A program made the translations under genes and the position numbers. A stretch of 64,000 nt of DNA from an uncultured Tateyamaria sp. Its GTDB lineage: Bacteria; Pseudomonadota; Alphaproteobacteria; Rhodobacterales; Rhodobacteraceae. Positions within the stretch are counted from its first letter, which is position 1, and each line of letters starts with the position of its first letter. A model generated the notes under the pieces. That model worked only from the letters and a program-made list of their open reading frames with translations. It did not search any database and was not told where the DNA came from. Where the stretch lies: positions 50,809 through 114,808 of the forward strand of contig NZ_CANLVZ010000014.1 in assembly GCF_947494755.1 (NCBI RefSeq), written 5' to 3'. Positions 53,074-62,065 of the stretch are shown here, piece by piece.

Positions 53074-54078
53074 TCAAATTTTCACGACGATCTTTCCTAG
53101 ATGCCTGTTGGTTGCCATGTACGCATAGGCGCCCGAGACATCGGAGAGCGGGAAAGCGCGATCGATAATTGGCTTAAGCTCTCCACTGGCCCAGAGCGGA
53201 CGCAGGAAGTCGACTGCTCTTCTGCGTCGGTCTGCATGATCCAGAAGGTGCCAGACCAGATGAAAGCCGCGGATGGTGATGCCTTTGGTCAGAATTGGAT
53301 AGAAGGGAAGACCCGGAATTTCACCCGACTGAAAGCCCATCAGAACCATATTTCCCTCAGGGACAAGAGCTTCGGCGGCGGGGGCGATCATATCTCCGAT
53401 GATTGAGTCGCAGACAAGGTCCACGCCCTTTCCATTTGTGATCTCTTTCAGGCGGGCGCCGATATCTTCGTCATCCGTGACAATCACGTGATCCGCACCC
53501 GCATTCTTGAGGTCGGCAACCTTTTTCTGCGTTCTGGTGGTTGCGATACTGGTGGCACCGATCTGCTTCAGTATCTGAAAAGCGGCGGTTCCTACGCTGG
53601 AACTCGCCCCGGTAATGACGGCCGTTTTGCCCGCTGCGTTCAGGGGCATTTCTCCCGCTTGAACGATCATACCGTAAGCTGTTGCATAGGCCATCGAGAA
53701 TGCGGCGGCATCTTCGAAACTTATGCTGTCCGGAATCCGTTCCAAAGCATTGGCTGGTACGTTTACGACTTCGGCCAAGGTGCCGTATTGTGCCCAATCC
53801 ATCATCGGCAGCACGCAAACCCGGTCACCTTGTGCGAAACCCTCGACACCAGAACCCACGCTTATGATCTCTCCCGCACCTTCGGCACCTAGTGGTGCAT
53901 TTGGGATTGGTGGTTCGACGAGATAATGACCAGCCACATAGAGCAACTCAGCCCGATTGAGGCCCGCCGCGCGCATGCGGATTTGGACTTCATCGGCTGC
54001 TGGCGGTTCAACGGAGACATCGAGCAGCTTGATATTCTCAGGGCCTCCAAGCGCGTCAAATTGTGCGGTGATTGGCAT
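53074..54078 (-). CDS. Zinc-free MDR-type NADPH:quinone reductase-like oxidoreductase
   Basis: The 334-residue protein starts MPITAQFDALGGPENIKLLD behind AAAGGA. It has the medium-chain reductase GroES-like domain (RMRAAGLNRAELLYVAGHYL) with no catalytic zinc cysteines, and the NADPH-binding domain with AVITGASSSVGTAAFQILKQ (normally GAxxGVG). It ends GAYAYMATNRHLGKIVVKI, typical of QOR-like enzymes that reduce quinones or enones. It diverges from the LysR-type gene over about 100 bases, so it is a likely target of that regulator. Confidence 0.9.
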   Translation of the reverse strand: MPITAQFDALGGPENIKLLDVSVEPPAADEVQIRMRAAGLNRAELLYVAGHYLVEPPIPNAPLGAEGAGEIISVGSGVEGFAQGDRVCVLPMMDWAQYGTLAEVVNVPANALERIPDSISFEDAAAFSMAYATAYGMIVQAGEMPLNAAGKTAVITGASSSVGTAAFQILKQIGATSIATTRTQKKVADLKNAGADHVIVTDDEDIGARLKEITNGKGVDLVCDSIIGDMIAPAAEALVPEGNMVLMGFQSGEIPGLPFYPILTKGITIRGFHLVWHLLDHADRRRRAVDFLRPLWASGELKPIIDRAFPLSDVSGAYAYMATNRHLGKIVVKI

Positions 54079-54181
54079 GGTTTGTCCTTTCGAGGCGTAT
54101 TCCTCTAGAAATCTACTGGTGCTTTTTCGCAAGGTCACGTAGCGTATTGGCAGCTAAGTGGTGCAAAAATGCGAGGTCAGT

Positions 54182-55048
54182 TTGGACTGGGAAGACATCA
54201 AAACGCTGTGCGCTGTCGTTCAGCACAAGACAGTTCGTGCGGCCGGGGAAGCTCTTGGTGTCCATCACACCACGGTTGGGCGAAGGATCGACTCGCTGGA
54301 AGAAAGCCTCGGTACGAGCCTGTTCAACCGAACGCCGGACGGGTTGCTTCTGACCTCTGCCGGAGAGACCCTGTACCGGGTCGCGCAGACCTTTAGCGAA
54401 GCATTGATTGATGCGGAACGCAGCATCGCGGGCCTTGACGACGAACTGGCCGGTCCCTTGACCGTCACGATGCCCGAGCCGTTGCTCAATGTGCTCTTCA
54501 TGCCGGAGTTGCCAGGTTTTACCGCGCAACACCCGTCAATCGAATTGCGGTTTGACACCTCATTATCGATCCGGGACGTTGCGCGGCGCGAGGCGGATTT
54601 TGCCGTCAGGCTGGACAACAACCCGCCGGACACTTTGGTGGGCAAACGCCTCTATGCATATACAGAGGCGGCCTATGCAACGCCTGACTATCTGTCTCGC
54701 AATCCAAAATTATATCGCTGGCTTGGTTGGGGGGCGGCGACGCAAGGTGCGCCTGAATGGGTCCGAACATCAGAGTTCCCTGATAACCCCGTTTGGGGCG
54801 TCTTCCCGACCATCCCGGCGCAACAGGCGGCGGCACGCGAGGGCTTAGGTCTTGCGATCCTGCCATGCTTGTTTGGCGACGCAGACCCGGACCTACAGCG
54901 CGCGGGCAAGAAAGCTCCTGTCAAAAGCCGCGACATTTGGTTGCTTACGCACAACGACCTGCGCCAGACCGCGCGTGTGCAGGCCTTCATGGTCTTTGCA
55001 GAGACCGTCTTGCGCAAGCATCGGAAGCGCCTGATCGGCGAATCGTAA
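54182..55048 (+). CDS. LysR-family transcriptional regulator
   Basis: The 288-residue protein begins with a winged helix-turn-helix (DWEDIKTLCAVVQHKTVRAA and HHTTVGRRIDSLEESLGTSL), followed by a short substrate-binding domain (AGPLTVTMPEPLLNVLFMPE). The TTG at 54182 with GAGG in front gives the usual LysR start; GTGs at 54158 and 54161 are alternatives. It lies head to head with the quinone-reductase-like gene and 105 bases before the dehalogenase operon, so it probably controls both. The effector is unknown. Confidence 0.9.
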   Translation: MDWEDIKTLCAVVQHKTVRAAGEALGVHHTTVGRRIDSLEESLGTSLFNRTPDGLLLTSAGETLYRVAQTFSEALIDAERSIAGLDDELAGPLTVTMPEPLLNVLFMPELPGFTAQHPSIELRFDTSLSIRDVARREADFAVRLDNNPPDTLVGKRLYAYTEAAYATPDYLSRNPKLYRWLGWGAATQGAPEWVRTSEFPDNPVWGVFPTIPAQQAAAREGLGLAILPCLFGDADPDLQRAGKKAPVKSRDIWLLTHNDLRQTARVQAFMVFAETVLRKHRKRLIGES

Positions 55049-55119
55049 GTCCGGCGCAAGAATGCACCAATTATCTGCAAATATACTCCGTGATGTTGCG
55101 AAATTGCGCTGCTACTTTT

Positions 55120-55143
55120 GAACCAACGCTGCAACTTTGGTTC
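55120..55143 (+). promoter_or_regulatory. Inverted repeat in front of the first dehalogenase-like gene
   Basis: GAACCAA (55120-55126) and TTGGTTC (55137-55143) form a perfect 7-base inverted repeat with a 10-base spacer, ending 10 bases before the ATG at 55154. It could be a regulator site or an mRNA hairpin near the ribosome site. No experimental pattern is known to me for it. Confidence 0.35.
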
Positions 55144-55153
55144 GGAAACTCCT

Positions 55154-56098
55154 ATGCTCGACACATTCAAAGACGTGCATCCACGCATCAAAGAGCTGGG
55201 CCTTGAGGACGCGTATCCGTTCAAGTCGCACTTCATCCAGACACCAATGGGCCAGATGCACTACCTCGATGAGGGTGCGGAGAATGAGCGCTCCACAGTG
55301 CTTGCGGTACATGGCAATCCATCATGGTCATTCCTGTATCGCGCGCTGGTAAAGGGCCTCTCAACAGAGCGTCGCATCGTCGTGCCTGACCATATTGGCT
55401 TCGGTCTGTCTGATAAGCCTGATGACGAAGCCGCCTATACGCTGAAGGCCCACATCGATCATCTTGAGGCTCTGGTGCTCCGGCTTGACCTCAATAACAT
55501 TACCCTTGTGATGCAAGACTGGGGCGGCCCAATTGGCCTTGGTGTCGCGGCCCGTCATCCTGAGCGCATCAAGGCACTGGTGGTGATGAACACATTTGGG
55601 TTTTATCCACCGGTCGACGGGATGGACCCGGAAAAACTTAAATTGCCCCCACCGCTCCTCATGATGCGGTCCAAGGGTATGGGCGACTTCATGGTGCGCC
55701 GCTTGGGTTTCTTTGAGCGGCAGGTCATGACAATGGCCACCGCGACCAAGCGAAAGGGAGCGGCGAAGCGGGCATATCGCGACATCTTCCGGAACAGTTC
55801 GGAACGCGCCGGTGTCATGGCGTTTCCGCGCATGATCCCGACCAACACCGCGCATCCGGCGGCCAAGATCCTGCTCGAAGAGACAGGCCCGTATGTCGAA
55901 CAGTTCGACGGCCCTGCACATATCTTCTGGGGGTTGAAAGACCCGCTGATCCCAATCGGAGCATTGGCCGCCTGGAAGAAACGTTTGCCTCAGGCTGGCG
56001 TCACCGAGTTCAAAACAGCGCGTCATTATCTGCAAGACGATGAGCCCGACGCCCTCGTGCGTCAGTTGCGCACGTTTTTGGCCACGAGGGCCGATTGA
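55154..56098 (+). CDS. Haloalkane dehalogenase-like alpha/beta hydrolase (cytoplasmic)
   Basis: The 314-residue protein starts MLDTFKDVHPRIKELGLEDA. It has the oxyanion/halide motif HGNPSWSFLYR (about 53-55), the aspartate nucleophile in LVMQDWGGPIGLG (about D122, followed by tryptophan), the acidic region in FWGLKDPLIP and the catalytic histidine in TARHYLQDDEPD. An aspartate nucleophile followed by W is typical of DhlA-type haloalkane dehalogenases; epoxide hydrolases share it but lack this exact set. No signal peptide. It lies 105 bases after the LysR gene and 32 bases before a second, exported homologue. Substrate unproven. Confidence 0.88.
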   Translation: MLDTFKDVHPRIKELGLEDAYPFKSHFIQTPMGQMHYLDEGAENERSTVLAVHGNPSWSFLYRALVKGLSTERRIVVPDHIGFGLSDKPDDEAAYTLKAHIDHLEALVLRLDLNNITLVMQDWGGPIGLGVAARHPERIKALVVMNTFGFYPPVDGMDPEKLKLPPPLLMMRSKGMGDFMVRRLGFFERQVMTMATATKRKGAAKRAYRDIFRNSSERAGVMAFPRMIPTNTAHPAAKILLEETGPYVEQFDGPAHIFWGLKDPLIPIGALAAWKKRLPQAGVTEFKTARHYLQDDEPDALVRQLRTFLATRAD

Positions 56099-56130
56099 TA
56101 CACCACTCACGACCTACAAGGAGACGACGT

Positions 56131-57111
56131 ATGACCCTCAATATTTCCCGACGTTCCGTTCTGCAAGGCACCGCTGCAGCAGTCGCCGTCATGTCGGCGC
56201 TTCCTGCGCACGCCGAAGAGTTTACCCCTTCCGCAGACATGCCATTCGAGAAAAAATCTGTTGAGGTTAACGGTTCAAAAATGACCTATGTCGATGAGGG
56301 AGATGGCCCGGTAGTGCTTTTCTTGCATGGTAATCCGACCTCTTCTTACCTGTGGCGCAATATCATCCCGTTTGTCACCGACACGCATCGCGCCATCGCA
56401 CCCGATCTCATCGGCATGGGCGACAGCGACAAGCCCGACATCGACTACACGTTCGCTGACCATGCGGAATATCTCGACGGTTTTATTGAAGCCCTTGGGT
56501 TGCAGGACATCACCTTGGTTATCCATGACTGGGGCTCGGTCTTGGGGATGCGATACGCGCGCCTGAACGAAGGTAACGTAAAGGCCGTCGCGTTCATGGA
56601 AGCAGGGATTCCACCCGCGCTTCCGGCACCAAGCCTTGAGGCGATGGGAGAGCCAAGTGCGCAACTCTTTGGCATGCTCCGCTCCCCCGCAGGTGAAGAG
56701 GCGGTGTTGCAGGGCAATTTCTTTGTCGAAGAAGTTTTGGGCAAGATGGCCGTCGCGACTCCGCTGTCGCAAGAGGTGCTGGACAACTACCGGGCACCAT
56801 TCCCAACGCCTGAGAGCCGCAAACCCACCTTGGTCTGGCCGCGACAGGTTCCCATCGCCGGCGAGCCTGCGGACACCGCCGAAGTGATCACCGCAAACGG
56901 AGACTGGCTGTACTCTACCGACATGCCGAAACTGATGTTTCACGTTGCACCAGGTGCATTGATGCCACCACCGGTCGTCGAATACGTGAAGGCCAACGCG
57001 TCCAATCTGGAAGATGTGTTCCTCGGCCCCTGCGTTCACTTCGTCCAGGAAGATCACCCTGCAGCCATCGGTCGCGCGCTGCGCGATTGGGTCGACCGGC
57101 TGCCGAGCTGA
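56131..57111 (+). CDS. Haloalkane dehalogenase-like hydrolase with twin-arginine signal
   Basis: The 326-residue protein starts MTLNISRRSVLQGTAAAVAV, a twin-arginine signal (RR at residues 7-8), with cleavage likely after AHA at about 28. The mature part has HGNPTSSYLWRNI (halide-binding asparagine, about 68), the nucleophile aspartate and tryptophan in VIHDWGSVLG (about 133-134), the acid in AFMEAGI (about E157) and the histidine in HFVQEDHP (about 304). This is the Asp-His-Glu arrangement of LinB/DhaA-type haloalkane dehalogenases. Export of such an enzyme is uncommon. AAGGAG stands before the ATG. Confidence 0.9.
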   Translation: MTLNISRRSVLQGTAAAVAVMSALPAHAEEFTPSADMPFEKKSVEVNGSKMTYVDEGDGPVVLFLHGNPTSSYLWRNIIPFVTDTHRAIAPDLIGMGDSDKPDIDYTFADHAEYLDGFIEALGLQDITLVIHDWGSVLGMRYARLNEGNVKAVAFMEAGIPPALPAPSLEAMGEPSAQLFGMLRSPAGEEAVLQGNFFVEEVLGKMAVATPLSQEVLDNYRAPFPTPESRKPTLVWPRQVPIAGEPADTAEVITANGDWLYSTDMPKLMFHVAPGALMPPPVVEYVKANASNLEDVFLGPCVHFVQEDHPAAIGRALRDWVDRLPS

Positions 57112-57121
57112 GGAGTGAAAG

Positions 57122-57436
57122 ATGAGCACACAAACTCCGGTATTCCTTGTCGCCTCTCTTCAAGTCGAAGACATGGGCAGCTTTCAGGCTGGCTATGTCG
57201 CCCCCTTGAAGGTGATCAATGATCGGCACGGTGTAGAAGCCATAGTTGCCACCCCTCAGCTGACTGCGCTGGAAGGAGAACTCAAAGCCAACGTCATGGC
57301 CGTTCTGCGCTTCCCGTCACAGGTTGCGCTGGACGCTTGGTATGCCGATCCCGATTATCTTCCGCTTATTGAAGCACGACAAGCCGCAACCGACCAATCA
57401 GTATCAACCCTCGTTGCGCTGACACCAATGGCTTAA
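57122..57436 (+). CDS. DUF1330 family small protein
   Basis: The 104-residue protein fits the DUF1330 (dimeric alpha-beta barrel-like) family: VASLQVEDMGSFQAGYVAPL, then VMAVLRFPSQVALDAWYADP and DYLPLIEARQAATDQSVSTL. The AWYADPDY stretch is the family hallmark. The function of DUF1330 is not known to me. It starts 10 bases after the exported dehalogenase and 30 bases before the MAPEG gene, and so belongs to the operon. Confidence 0.85.
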   Translation: MSTQTPVFLVASLQVEDMGSFQAGYVAPLKVINDRHGVEAIVATPQLTALEGELKANVMAVLRFPSQVALDAWYADPDYLPLIEARQAATDQSVSTLVALTPMA

Positions 57437-57466
57437 CAGCCAAGTAACAGAAGAAAGACTAGGAAT

Positions 57467-57865
57467 ATGAGCTTTGAATTTGCCCTTGTAGGCTTTGCGC
57501 TTGTCACTATGACCGCGCTTACCATTGAAATTGCCTACGCCTACATCAGTCAGGGTTTCGGTTACGGCTTCTCCTCTAACCGCCCTTTGGTAGAACGAGG
57601 TCCTCTAGGCCTACGTATTCAGCGTGCCTACCAAAACCAAGTCGAGTCTGCAGCCTACATCGTTCCGGTATTGGCAGGCGCGACGTTTTTGGGCGTCACA
57701 GGTGAGGGTCCAGCACTCGCGGCAGCAATCATAGTGATCGGACGTGCCGCTTTTGTGCTTCTGTACTACACAGGCATCCCGTTCATTCGAATACTGGGAT
57801 TTACATGTGGCTCGCTAGGGTCACTCTATCTGGCGTTTCAGTGCATCTTCGCTGTTGCTGCATGA
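57467..57865 (+). CDS. MAPEG-family integral membrane protein
   Basis: The 132-residue protein has four predicted membrane spans and the MAPEG signature RIQRAYQNQVESAAYIVPVL. MAPEG proteins include membrane glutathione transferases and related enzymes that handle lipid or electrophile substrates. As the last gene of the dehalogenase operon it might deal with reactive products, but this is inference. The start is the ATG after AGGAAT (57461-57466). Confidence 0.85.
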   Translation: MSFEFALVGFALVTMTALTIEIAYAYISQGFGYGFSSNRPLVERGPLGLRIQRAYQNQVESAAYIVPVLAGATFLGVTGEGPALAAAIIVIGRAAFVLLYYTGIPFIRILGFTCGSLGSLYLAFQCIFAVAA

Positions 57866-58182
57866 ACCTCGCAGCTGAGCTGACTTGCCAACATTTCCGA
57901 GAAAGCGAGTTGTGATTGGCCAATTAAACCTGCCTTATAAGATTCGTATGTGTTCGCGCCTGCAGCGAATGTCCGGAATAAGGGCAGCGACTGCAGAATT
58001 TAAGTTGTCGGCTCAATGTCGGCTGTGGGCCGGTTTAGGCCAGTCCGGGTCTCAGTGGCTTGTAGTCAATCCTATGTTATTTTTTTTGGCATTCGATCTT
58101 AGCATTCGACCTCTTTTTCGGTTTTTTGAACGAAATGCTATTTAACGCCGATCAAGGATTAGTGTTGTAAACAAAGCATTCT
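57866..58182. other. 317-base gap with a short direct repeat
   Basis: No gene is supported here. A T-rich stretch at about 58077-58090 is followed by two direct copies of AGCATTCGA(T/C)CT-like sequence (58089-58113) and another T-rich run (58114-58127). The left part may hold the end of the MAPEG transcript, and the right part faces the stop of the minus-strand LysR gene. I see no strong hairpin. Confidence 0.5.
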
Positions 58183-59127
58183 TCAAGACTGACTTGCATT
58201 GGACAAAACTTCGCAGTTTGCATCCTTCGACCTCCTGAACCAGCTTTCATGTGCGTCGGCCTCTTGTCTCAGCCATCGGAGGAACGCTTCCGTTGGCTCT
58301 GAAATTCGTGAGTGGCGGGGTCGCACGAGGAAATAGCTATCATGTGCGGGCAGTGCGGTTGCGAAGGGCCGGACGAGGCGACCGCTTTGCAGATAGTCTC
58401 GTGTCGTTACCTCATCACCTATGGTAACGCCTTCGCCGCGCGCCGCCGCTTCAAGGCAGAGATAGCTTTGATTGTAGATGCGCCCCGAATCCGCATCGAA
58501 ACCCGGCAACCCCACCGCGTTGCGCAGCGCCGTCCACCAGAAACGGGTCTGGTCATGGATCAACTGGCTGTCGTCGATATCGTCAAGTCGGGGCACGCGG
58601 TTCAGATGATCGAAGAAACCGGGTTTGGCCACCGGGAACACGCGGTTGGTCAGAAAGGGTTCGTATTGGCAGTTCTGCCAATTGCCGCGCCCCCAGATGA
58701 TGCCGCAGTCGTAATCCATATCCGGCGCTTTGCTCATCTCAACCTGGGTATGGATCGACACCCGTATCTTGGGATGCGCCCGCTCAAACGCGGGCAGTTT
58801 GGGAAAGAGCCACAATTGCACGAAATCGGCATCCCCCACAAAGCGGATTTGCCGGGTCTGGACGCTGCCGATTGCATTCAGGCGGTTTGACAGATGCTCA
58901 AACGCGGGCGCGGCAGCCTGCGCGACCTCGGCTCCGTATTCGGTCAGTTCAACGCGGCGGTGGTGGCGGGTGAACAGGGGCTGGCCCATCTGCGCTTCCA
59001 GCGCGGACACTTGTTTGCTGACAGCGGATTGGGTCACGCCCAGACGTTCGGCGGCAACGCTGAAACTTTGCACGCGCGCGGCCTCAACAAACACCAGCAA
59101 CATGTTCAAACTTGGCAGGTTGTGCAT
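58183..59127 (-). CDS. LysR-family regulator, GcvA-like
   Basis: The 314-residue protein starts MHNLPSLNMLLVFVEAARVQ. It has the N-terminal helix-turn-helix (FSVAAERLGVTQSAVSKQVS) and a co-inducer domain (IRFVGDADFVQLWLFPKLPA), in the style of GcvA-type regulators. It diverges from the aminotransferase gene over 114 bases and probably controls that operon. The effector may be the aminotransferase or amidase substrate; this is inference. Confidence 0.92.
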   Translation of the reverse strand: MHNLPSLNMLLVFVEAARVQSFSVAAERLGVTQSAVSKQVSALEAQMGQPLFTRHHRRVELTEYGAEVAQAAAPAFEHLSNRLNAIGSVQTRQIRFVGDADFVQLWLFPKLPAFERAHPKIRVSIHTQVEMSKAPDMDYDCGIIWGRGNWQNCQYEPFLTNRVFPVAKPGFFDHLNRVPRLDDIDDSQLIHDQTRFWWTALRNAVGLPGFDADSGRIYNQSYLCLEAAARGEGVTIGDEVTTRDYLQSGRLVRPFATALPAHDSYFLVRPRHSRISEPTEAFLRWLRQEADAHESWFRRSKDANCEVLSNASQS

Positions 59128-59241
59128 TTCGCATTCCTATTGCGCATGCATATCGCGATATTTTCTCTTTTGACAGAGAATTTATCATGCGGGTTAATGG
59201 GGGAAAATTTCGATCCGCCCTTCGGCAAGGACCCTTCACGC

Positions 59242-60570
59242 ATGGCACAGCTTTATCCATTTTCCGATTTGATCGGCGCAGAGACGACACCGCCGCACCG
59301 CATGGCCAAGGCGAACGGTATCCGGGTGACTGATGTTGATGGGCGCGAATTTATTGATGCGGTGTCCGCCCTGTGGTGTTGCCCGCTTGGCCTCACAAAC
59401 CACCGGCTGGCCGACCGTGCAGCAGCACAGATGACTTCGCTTGGATATTATCACAGCTTTTTGGGCCGCACCCATACCCCCGTCGAGGATCTGGCCGCGC
59501 GGTTGGTGCAAAAACTGCCCGCCGGGCTGAACCATGTGCTTTTCGGCACGGCGGGGTCAGAGGCGGTGGATACTGCCGCCAAGATCGTCAGCTACTATCA
59601 AAACGCCCGTGGCAAGACGGACAAAAAGCGCATCATAGCCCGCGAAGCGGCCTATCACGGGTCAGGCAGCATGAGTGCGGCGCTGACCGCGATGTCGGCG
59701 ACGCATGATGGATTTGATGTGCCCGACGAAAGGGTGCTGCGCACGGGGCGACCACACTACCTGCTTGATGCGCTTCCGGGCGAACGCGAGGTGGCCTTTT
59801 CCAAGCGTCGCGCGGCTGAACTGGACGCGCTGATCCGCGCGCATGGGGCCGATACAATCGGCGCATTTATTGGTGAGCCTGCAATCGGCTCCGGTGGCGT
59901 TTATTTGCCGCCTGATGGATATTGGGCCGAGGTGCAAAACGTGTTGGCGCGCCACGACATCCTGCTGATCGCGGATGAGATCATCACCGGCTTTGGCCGA
60001 ACCGGAGAATGGTTCGCCTGCGAGACCTACGGTATCGAGCCTGACATGATGACGATGGCCAAGCAGTTGACGGGGGGGCTGTTCCCCCTTTCTGCCGTCG
60101 CGATGACAGATGAAGTGCGCGATACCGTGGCGCGCCAGGCGCAGGAACTGGAAGTCTTTGGCCACGGTGTCACCTACGGCGGGCATCCGGTGGGTGCTGC
60201 CATTGCGATGGAATGTCTGGATATCTACGAAGAGATGGGCTTGCCACAGCATGTCAAACGGCTCGGGCAGATCATGTCGACACGGTTGGAAGCGATCCGA
60301 CAGTTTCCCGGTGTACTTGACGTGCGCTGCGAAGGGATGCTGGCCGGGGTTGAATTTGACACCACCACGCCCGGAGGCGCCGATCTGTGCCGCAGGGTTT
60401 CCGACGCGGCGCAGGCGCGCGGCGTGTTCTTTCGGGTAATCAGTGACGTGCTCGCCATCGCACCGCCCTATATCTGCACAGATGCGGAAATTGATCAAAT
60501 CATGGATGTTATGGCCGACAGCATTCTGTCCGTTGCAGAGGCACATGCCCCGGTTGCGCAGCATGGCTGA
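59242..60570 (+). CDS. Class III PLP-dependent aminotransferase
   Basis: The 442-residue protein is an omega-aminotransferase type enzyme, possibly for beta-alanine, putrescine, taurine or similar amines. It starts MAQLYPFSDLIGAETTPPHR. It has LFGTAGSEAVDTAAKIVSYY (PLP phosphate loop), AAYHGSGSMSAAL, the cofactor-binding aspartate in LLIADEIITGFGRTGEWFA and the Schiff-base lysine in MTMAKQLTGGLFPLSAVA. AAGGA at 59227-59231 precedes the ATG; an in-frame ATG at 59197 is possible. The 3' end overlaps the amidase start by 8 bases. Confidence 0.92.
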   Translation: MAQLYPFSDLIGAETTPPHRMAKANGIRVTDVDGREFIDAVSALWCCPLGLTNHRLADRAAAQMTSLGYYHSFLGRTHTPVEDLAARLVQKLPAGLNHVLFGTAGSEAVDTAAKIVSYYQNARGKTDKKRIIAREAAYHGSGSMSAALTAMSATHDGFDVPDERVLRTGRPHYLLDALPGEREVAFSKRRAAELDALIRAHGADTIGAFIGEPAIGSGGVYLPPDGYWAEVQNVLARHDILLIADEIITGFGRTGEWFACETYGIEPDMMTMAKQLTGGLFPLSAVAMTDEVRDTVARQAQELEVFGHGVTYGGHPVGAAIAMECLDIYEEMGLPQHVKRLGQIMSTRLEAIRQFPGVLDVRCEGMLAGVEFDTTTPGGADLCRRVSDAAQARGVFFRVISDVLAIAPPYICTDAEIDQIMDVMADSILSVAEAHAPVAQHG

Positions 60571-62041
60571 TGCGGCGCTCTGCGATCTGAGTGCGGTGGC
60601 GGCATTGGAGCTTTTTGCAAAGCGCGCGCTGTCTCCGGTGGAAATGACGCAAGCGGTGCTGGCGCGGGCCGAAGCATCACAAGAGGGGATCAACGCGTTT
60701 GCCCATCTGGCCCCCGAGACGGCGCTGTATATGGCGCGCGCATCAGAGGATCGCTACGGGGGCAAGGGCGATGCACCGCGCGCGCTTGAAGGGATTTGCG
60801 TCGCGCTCAAGGATACCGGCAACCTTGCAGGGTGGCCCACCAGCTATGGATCGCTAACGTCCGACCGAAAACCGCGCCAAACGACATCGCCCGAGAACGA
60901 TACAATGCTGCGCGCTGGTGCTGCGCTGATTGGGACCACCCGCACGCCAGAGTTCAGTGGTGCGCTCTTTACCCATTCCCGCGCAGGCGGTGTGACGCGC
61001 AATCCGCATAATCGCAATCTGACGCCGGGTGGGTCCTCGGGCGGGGCGGCCGCCAGCCTTGCCATCGGGGCCGCGACGCTCGCGGTGGGGTCAGACATCG
61101 GCGGGTCCATCCGCGTCCCGGCGTCCTGCTGTGGTGTTGTCGGGTATAAACCGCCCAAGGGGCGCAACCCTGTCACACCGCCTTTCAACCTTGATTACTT
61201 CTGCCATACCGGGCCGCTGGCGCGCAGCCTTGCGGACACGGTTCTGATGCAAAATGCCATGTGCGGTCCACATCCCGGCGATGTGACCACACTGCACCCT
61301 CGGCTTGAACTGAGCGCGAAGGTCAAACCGCTTACGGGCCTGCGTATCGCCACCTCCCTTGATCTGGGATTTTTTGAGATCGACGCGGATGTTGCCCGCA
61401 ACACGCGTGCCGCCCTCGAAATCTTCAAATCCTGTGGTGCCACCGTGACCGAAATCGCGCTGCCCTGGGATGTCTCCGTGATCGACGCGGGCAAAACCCA
61501 CCTGGCGCATATATTCTCAAGCTGGATGGCGGAAGCGTCGGAAGGTCAGTCTGATTTGATCTGTCCCTACACCGCAACGTGGATCGAGCAGGGCAAGGCA
61601 GGGTCGGCGCAAGGGTTCTACAACGCGTTATGCACCGCAGGACAGATGGGTCAGGACTTTGCCGCTGCGATGGCCGGCTTTGATGTTTTCATCTGTCCCA
61701 CGACCGCGCTTCCCGCTGTGGACGCAATTTTTGATCACAGCCAAGACCGTCTGCGCATCAACGGAAAGCCTGTTGATCCGGTTCTTGGCTGGGCGCTGAC
61801 TGTGCCTTTCAATATGCTCAGCAGCCATCCTGTGCTGTCGGTGCCCTCAGGCATTGCCCGCAACGGATGCCCCACCGGCATTCAGATCGTGGCCAAACCT
61901 TTTCGCGATCAAGACGCCTTTGACGCGGCGTTGGCCTACGAGGCCGAACTTGGTGGCTTTGGTCAGATCATCCCCAAGCCAGACTGGCATGCAGAACAAA
62001 ATCAAGCAGCCGCAGGCAACGACCTGCACACGTCAAAATAA
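60563..62041 (+). CDS. Amidase signature family hydrolase
   Basis: The 492-residue protein hydrolyses an amide. It has the amidase catalytic set: lysine in VALKDTGNLAG (about K83), cis-serine in LTPGGSSGGAAA (about S158) and nucleophile serine in VGSDIGGSIRVPASC (about S182). The start MADAALCDLSAVAALELFAK overlaps the end of the aminotransferase gene. In this context it may release an amine that the aminotransferase then uses. The substrate cannot be fixed from the motifs. Confidence 0.92.
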   Translation: MADAALCDLSAVAALELFAKRALSPVEMTQAVLARAEASQEGINAFAHLAPETALYMARASEDRYGGKGDAPRALEGICVALKDTGNLAGWPTSYGSLTSDRKPRQTTSPENDTMLRAGAALIGTTRTPEFSGALFTHSRAGGVTRNPHNRNLTPGGSSGGAAASLAIGAATLAVGSDIGGSIRVPASCCGVVGYKPPKGRNPVTPPFNLDYFCHTGPLARSLADTVLMQNAMCGPHPGDVTTLHPRLELSAKVKPLTGLRIATSLDLGFFEIDADVARNTRAALEIFKSCGATVTEIALPWDVSVIDAGKTHLAHIFSSWMAEASEGQSDLICPYTATWIEQGKAGSAQGFYNALCTAGQMGQDFAAAMAGFDVFICPTTALPAVDAIFDHSQDRLRINGKPVDPVLGWALTVPFNMLSSHPVLSVPSGIARNGCPTGIQIVAKPFRDQDAFDAALAYEAELGGFGQIIPKPDWHAEQNQAAAGNDLHTSK

Positions 62042-62065
62042 CAGCAGATACTGGAGGTCGCTGAC

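Noticed and set aside
57885..58145. 86-codon frame in the gap after the MAPEG gene
   Set aside because: No ribosome site, no family resemblance, and it spans a T-rich stretch with direct repeats; more likely non-coding.
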